Source: JBEEMU01 sp043778315 (GTDB lineage Bacteria > Bacteroidota > Bacteroidia > Chitinophagales > Saprospiraceae). Taken from it: DNA of 9,532 nt. The notes under the pieces are model-generated. The model did not search any database. It had not been told where the DNA came from and worked only from the letters and a program-made list of their open reading frames with translations. The DNA lies in assembly GCA_043778315.1 (NCBI GenBank), contig JAYWGJ010000057.1:1-9532 (forward strand), given 5' to 3'. The translations under genes were made by a program, and so were the position numbers. Of this stretch, positions 7,765 to 9,532 are shown piece after piece. Within the stretch, counting starts at the first letter, position 1. Every line of letters begins with the position of its first letter.

Positions 7765-7861
7765 ATAAGCACGGTTATCCGAAAACTGCAATTTTAAAGC
7801 TAAAATGGGCGTAAGCCAACGTTTTAGCCTTAAAATAAACGAGTATTATAACCGTGCTTAT
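7765..7861 (-). repeat. 97-bp nested inverted repeat (large hairpin, possible leader RNA or palindromic mobile remnant)
   Basis: The outer arms ATAAGCACGGTTAT (7765-7778) and ATAACCGTGCTTAT (7848-7861) are perfect 14-bp inverted repeats. Inside, ATTTTAAAGCTAAAAT (7791-7806) pairs with GTTTTAGCCTTAAAAT (7821-7836) at 14 of 16 positions. On minus-strand RNA one of the two exceptions becomes a G-U pair. The apex holds GGC-GTAA-GCC (7808-7817). The two stems are separated by near-symmetric gaps of 12 and 11 nt. It ends 69 nt upstream of the glycosyltransferase ATG. It has no coding capacity, and no target-site duplication is evident. No U-run follows, so it is not a plain terminator. Confidence 0.7.
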
Positions 7862-7894
7862 ATGCTGTCAGATACTTATTTACTTCACTTTAAG

Positions 7895-7902
7895 CAAAAT
7901 TA
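7895..7902 (-). promoter_or_regulatory. Promoter-like -7 element upstream of the glycosyltransferase gene
   Basis: On the minus strand this reads TAATTTTG, a full TAnnTTTG match. RNA would start near 7888 and carry a leader of about 190 nt that includes the whole nested inverted repeat before the glycosyltransferase ATG at 7695. No clear TTTG lies 17-23 bases upstream, so the call rests on the -7 element and its position. Confidence 0.35.
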
Positions 7903-8020
7903 CAAAAAATAATTCGAGCAGCTTATTTATTTTCCCTTACTTGTAGAATAAAGAGAAAAAAGATAGCACAATGTGATAGTGGAGTCGGTATGTATTTCGC
8001 TGCTCTATTAATGTGTCTTA

Positions 8021-8037
8021 ACGAAACAGCGTTCCGT
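8021..8037 (-). other. Small hairpin in the intergenic region
   Basis: ACGAAAC and GTTCCGT flank a 3-base loop. On the minus strand this is ACGGAAC-GCT-GTTTCGT, seven pairs including one G-U. It lies just beyond the terminator of the porin gene. Its role is unknown and chance is possible for so short a stem. Confidence 0.35.
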
Positions 8038-8061
8038 AGCACTAATATAAAGCCACTAAAC

Positions 8062-8097
8062 AAAAAAACCACCTGTACGCTCCCGTACAGATAGTTT
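8062..8097 (-). terminator. Rho-independent terminator of the porin gene
   Basis: Read on the minus strand, AAACTATCTGTACG (8097-8084), loop GGAG and CGTACAGGTGGTTT (8079-8066) form a 14-bp stem with two G-U pairs. The right arm runs into seven consecutive U's (8068-8062). The innermost seven pairs are perfect. It lies about 180 nt after the porin stop at 8280, which leaves a long 3' UTR. The plus strand lacks an equally good U-run and has A-C mismatches where the minus strand has G-U. Confidence 0.75.
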
Positions 8098-8134
8098 CCT
8101 TTCTTTAATTAAACAAATTTTAACTTTTTAAACC

Positions 8135-8165
8135 GTAATGCAACGTTACTGATGCGCTGCATTAC
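8135..8165 (-). other. Hairpin in the 3' UTR of the porin gene
   Basis: GTAATGCA (8135-8142) and TGCATTAC (8158-8165) are perfect inverted arms. On minus-strand RNA the stem grows to 11 pairs (GTAATGCAGCG with CGTTGCATTAC) through one G-U pair, with a 9-nt loop. No strong U-run follows, so it may protect the transcript end or be part of a small RNA and not itself a terminator. Confidence 0.5.
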
Positions 8166-8279
8166 TTTACTACTACTTCATTTCACACACCTATAAGACG
8201 CGGACATATAAAATAAAGTTGCATACGTTTTATTTTTTAATCAAAATAAAACAAATATAATTAATTTTTAATCTGTAAT

Positions 8280-9532
8280 CTAATCCGTAAACCGCCATTG
8301 TATGCCAAAACGGAAGTTAAAATCGCGCATCGGTTGCGTAGGCGTAACGTAATATACTTTTTGCGTCACCGCGTTATACATATTTTCAAATCGCACAAAT
8401 CCGTTGAAACTATCGATACGAAAGCCCAGAAACAAGTCAATTAACGGATAAAAAGATAGTTTTTGCTTGTTTTGTTGGTAAAATTGCCCAACCAAAGGAT
8501 TGTACTCGGGCGCGTAATAAGTATCTATCAAGCGGACATCTGCGCCGCCGCGCATAAATAATTTGTTTTTAAACAATTTCCCTTCCCAATACAAACTACT
8601 TAATGTGTGATAATTAGGTAGATTCAAGTAGGCTTTTTGACTAATAATTTGATAAAATAGTTGATTATCAATATGAAAATTGCCGAATTTAAAATCTTTT
8701 TGTATTGATAAACGAGTGACCGAAAGCAATTTATCGGCTTGTCGCGCCGTCGCGGTGCTATCAAAATAAATATAATTTTGTAATAATGATTGGTCTGCGC
8801 CGACGCGCAACCTAAACTTCGGAATAGCGATTGCCGCGCCCAAAGCCTGCTCGGTAGTCGCCAAAAATTGATTGCGCCACACCACATCTTGCGTCACCAC
8901 AAACCGCTCCTGCTGCAAAGTAGGGCTGCTGCGCTGAAATAAACCATGTACTTCGGGGACTAAATAATCCGAAAATCGGTACGCCGCTCGCGCCGCCAAG
9001 CTATAATCGCCGCTATTGCGGAACGCCAAACCGTACTGCGCATCAACGCCCAATTGCAGCCGTGCGTCGGACTGCGTTTTGACGCTCGCCACGGCAAATA
9101 AATTTTGATATACCGTATCGAATGGCTCTTGATGCACCGCAAAATTAGCGTGTCGCACCCCAGCCGAAAACCGCAGCCGCGCACTGTCGCTGCTTTGTAG
9201 CGCAATCGTATTTGTCAGCGATTTTATATTTGTATATTGTCGAATGCCACGCGCATTAAAAAAAAGTGTATAAGCACTCGTGTCGCTTGGCGCAATTTTG
9301 TCGATGGTTTTGGGCGCATCGTCATAAAAAAAATATTTTTCGTATTTATACGCCGCTTCGTGCATCAATTGCAGCGCGCCGCCCAAACGCAGGTATTGCG
9401 TCGCCGTGACGCTCTGCCGCTCTTGTCGGTCGTTCGCGTTCGTGAGCAGCACGGGTACAGTTTCGCGCTGCGCGTAGTCGCGCGAGCGGCTTAATAAACT
9501 GTCACTAATTATGGCATTTCTGCTAATATTTA
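8280..9532 (-). CDS. Putative outer-membrane porin (Porin_10-like), C-terminal 416 residues (partial)
   Basis: The frame is open from the right window edge to a TAG at 8280, so the N-terminus and signal peptide lie outside. A GTG at 9452 could be mistaken for a start, but 26 more open codons lie upstream of it. The visible part is a run of alternating polar and hydrophobic strands with aromatic girdle residues, as in outer-membrane beta-barrels. The end resembles Bacteroidota proteins annotated as putative porin: a YNPLVGQFYQQ stretch, then SFYPLIDLFLGFRI, FVRFENMYN, and a final FNFRFGIQWRFTD strand. Those are usually 600-700 residues long, so roughly 200 or more residues are missing. A channel or barrel role in the outer membrane is likely; the solute is unknown. 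The gene is followed by a hairpin at 8135-8165 and a strong terminator at 8062-8097, so it probably ends its own transcript. Confidence 0.78.
   Translation of the reverse strand, partial: NISRNAIISDSLLSRSRDYAQRETVPVLLTNANDRQERQSVTATQYLRLGGALQLMHEAAYKYEKYFFYDDAPKTIDKIAPSDTSAYTLFFNARGIRQYTNIKSLTNTIALQSSDSARLRFSAGVRHANFAVHQEPFDTVYQNLFAVASVKTQSDARLQLGVDAQYGLAFRNSGDYSLAARAAYRFSDYLVPEVHGLFQRSSPTLQQERFVVTQDVVWRNQFLATTEQALGAAIAIPKFRLRVGADQSLLQNYIYFDSTATARQADKLLSVTRLSIQKDFKFGNFHIDNQLFYQIISQKAYLNLPNYHTLSSLYWEGKLFKNKLFMRGGADVRLIDTYYAPEYNPLVGQFYQQNKQKLSFYPLIDLFLGFRIDSFNGFVRFENMYNAVTQKVYYVTPTQPMRDFNFRFGIQWRFTD

Larger units (their letters stand above)
7696..8279. other. Structured intergenic region between porin and glycosyltransferase genes
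   Basis: I see no convincing protein gene in these 584 bases. The region holds, from the porin side, a hairpin at 8135-8165, a terminator at 8062-8097, a small hairpin at 8021-8037, a promoter-like core at 7895-7902 and a nested inverted repeat at 7765-7861, each listed on its own. All of these read best on the minus strand, the strand of both flanking genes. The region could hold a 3' UTR, a promoter and a long 5' leader, or a separate small RNA. Confidence 0.6.

Noticed and set aside
7916..8005. GAGCAGC and GCTGCTC inverted pair 76 bases apart
   Set aside because: The 7-bp arms do not extend in either direction and the wide spacing makes chance likely.
7990..8094. 34-codon plus-strand frame starting ATG with GGAG nearby
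   Set aside because: It runs through the terminator hairpin, has no recognisable protein features, and the folding bias points to minus-strand transcription.

Overview
The window looks like chromosomal DNA from a member of the Bacteroidota. The evidence is a TonB-dependent receptor start with a carboxypeptidase-regulatory-like domain, a C-terminal piece of a Bacteroidota-type putative porin, very AT-rich spacers, starts without clear Shine-Dalgarno sequences, and several matches to the Bacteroidota promoter core TAnnTTTG. No genus can be named from this.

Layout, left to right. 1-381 (minus) is the first 127 codons of a TonB-dependent outer-membrane receptor; the rest lies off the left edge. 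382-796 is a very AT-rich spacer. 797-3778 (minus) is a 993-residue secreted two-domain enzyme, a NagZ-type family 3 glycoside hydrolase fused to a serine beta-lactamase/penicillin-binding-type domain. 3779-4062 is a divergent promoter region. 4063-6540 (plus) is an 825-residue type IIG restriction-modification enzyme, with nuclease, N6-adenine methyltransferase and target recognition in one chain; it is the only plus-strand gene. 6565-7695 (minus) is a membrane-anchored family 2 glycosyltransferase that converges on it. 7696-8279 is a non-coding stretch rich in inverted repeats. 8280-9532 (minus) is the C-terminal 416 residues of a putative porin that runs off the right edge.

Four of the five genes serve the cell envelope: nutrient uptake across the outer membrane, turnover of GlcNAc-containing glycans or peptidoglycan, and polysaccharide or glycolipid synthesis. 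They are separated by long spacers and probably transcribed separately. The restriction-modification gene sits alone among them as a self-contained defence gene. Its target-recognition region is much more AT-rich than its first part.

I see no clear multi-gene new system. The most unusual sequence is non-coding. A 97-bp nested inverted repeat (7765-7861), two smaller hairpins and a strong terminator hairpin lie between the porin and the glycosyltransferase. The imperfect pairs in these stems are mostly G-U when read as minus-strand RNA, which suggests folded RNA from that strand. A promoter-like core at 7895-7902 would put the large hairpin in the 5' leader of the glycosyltransferase mRNA.
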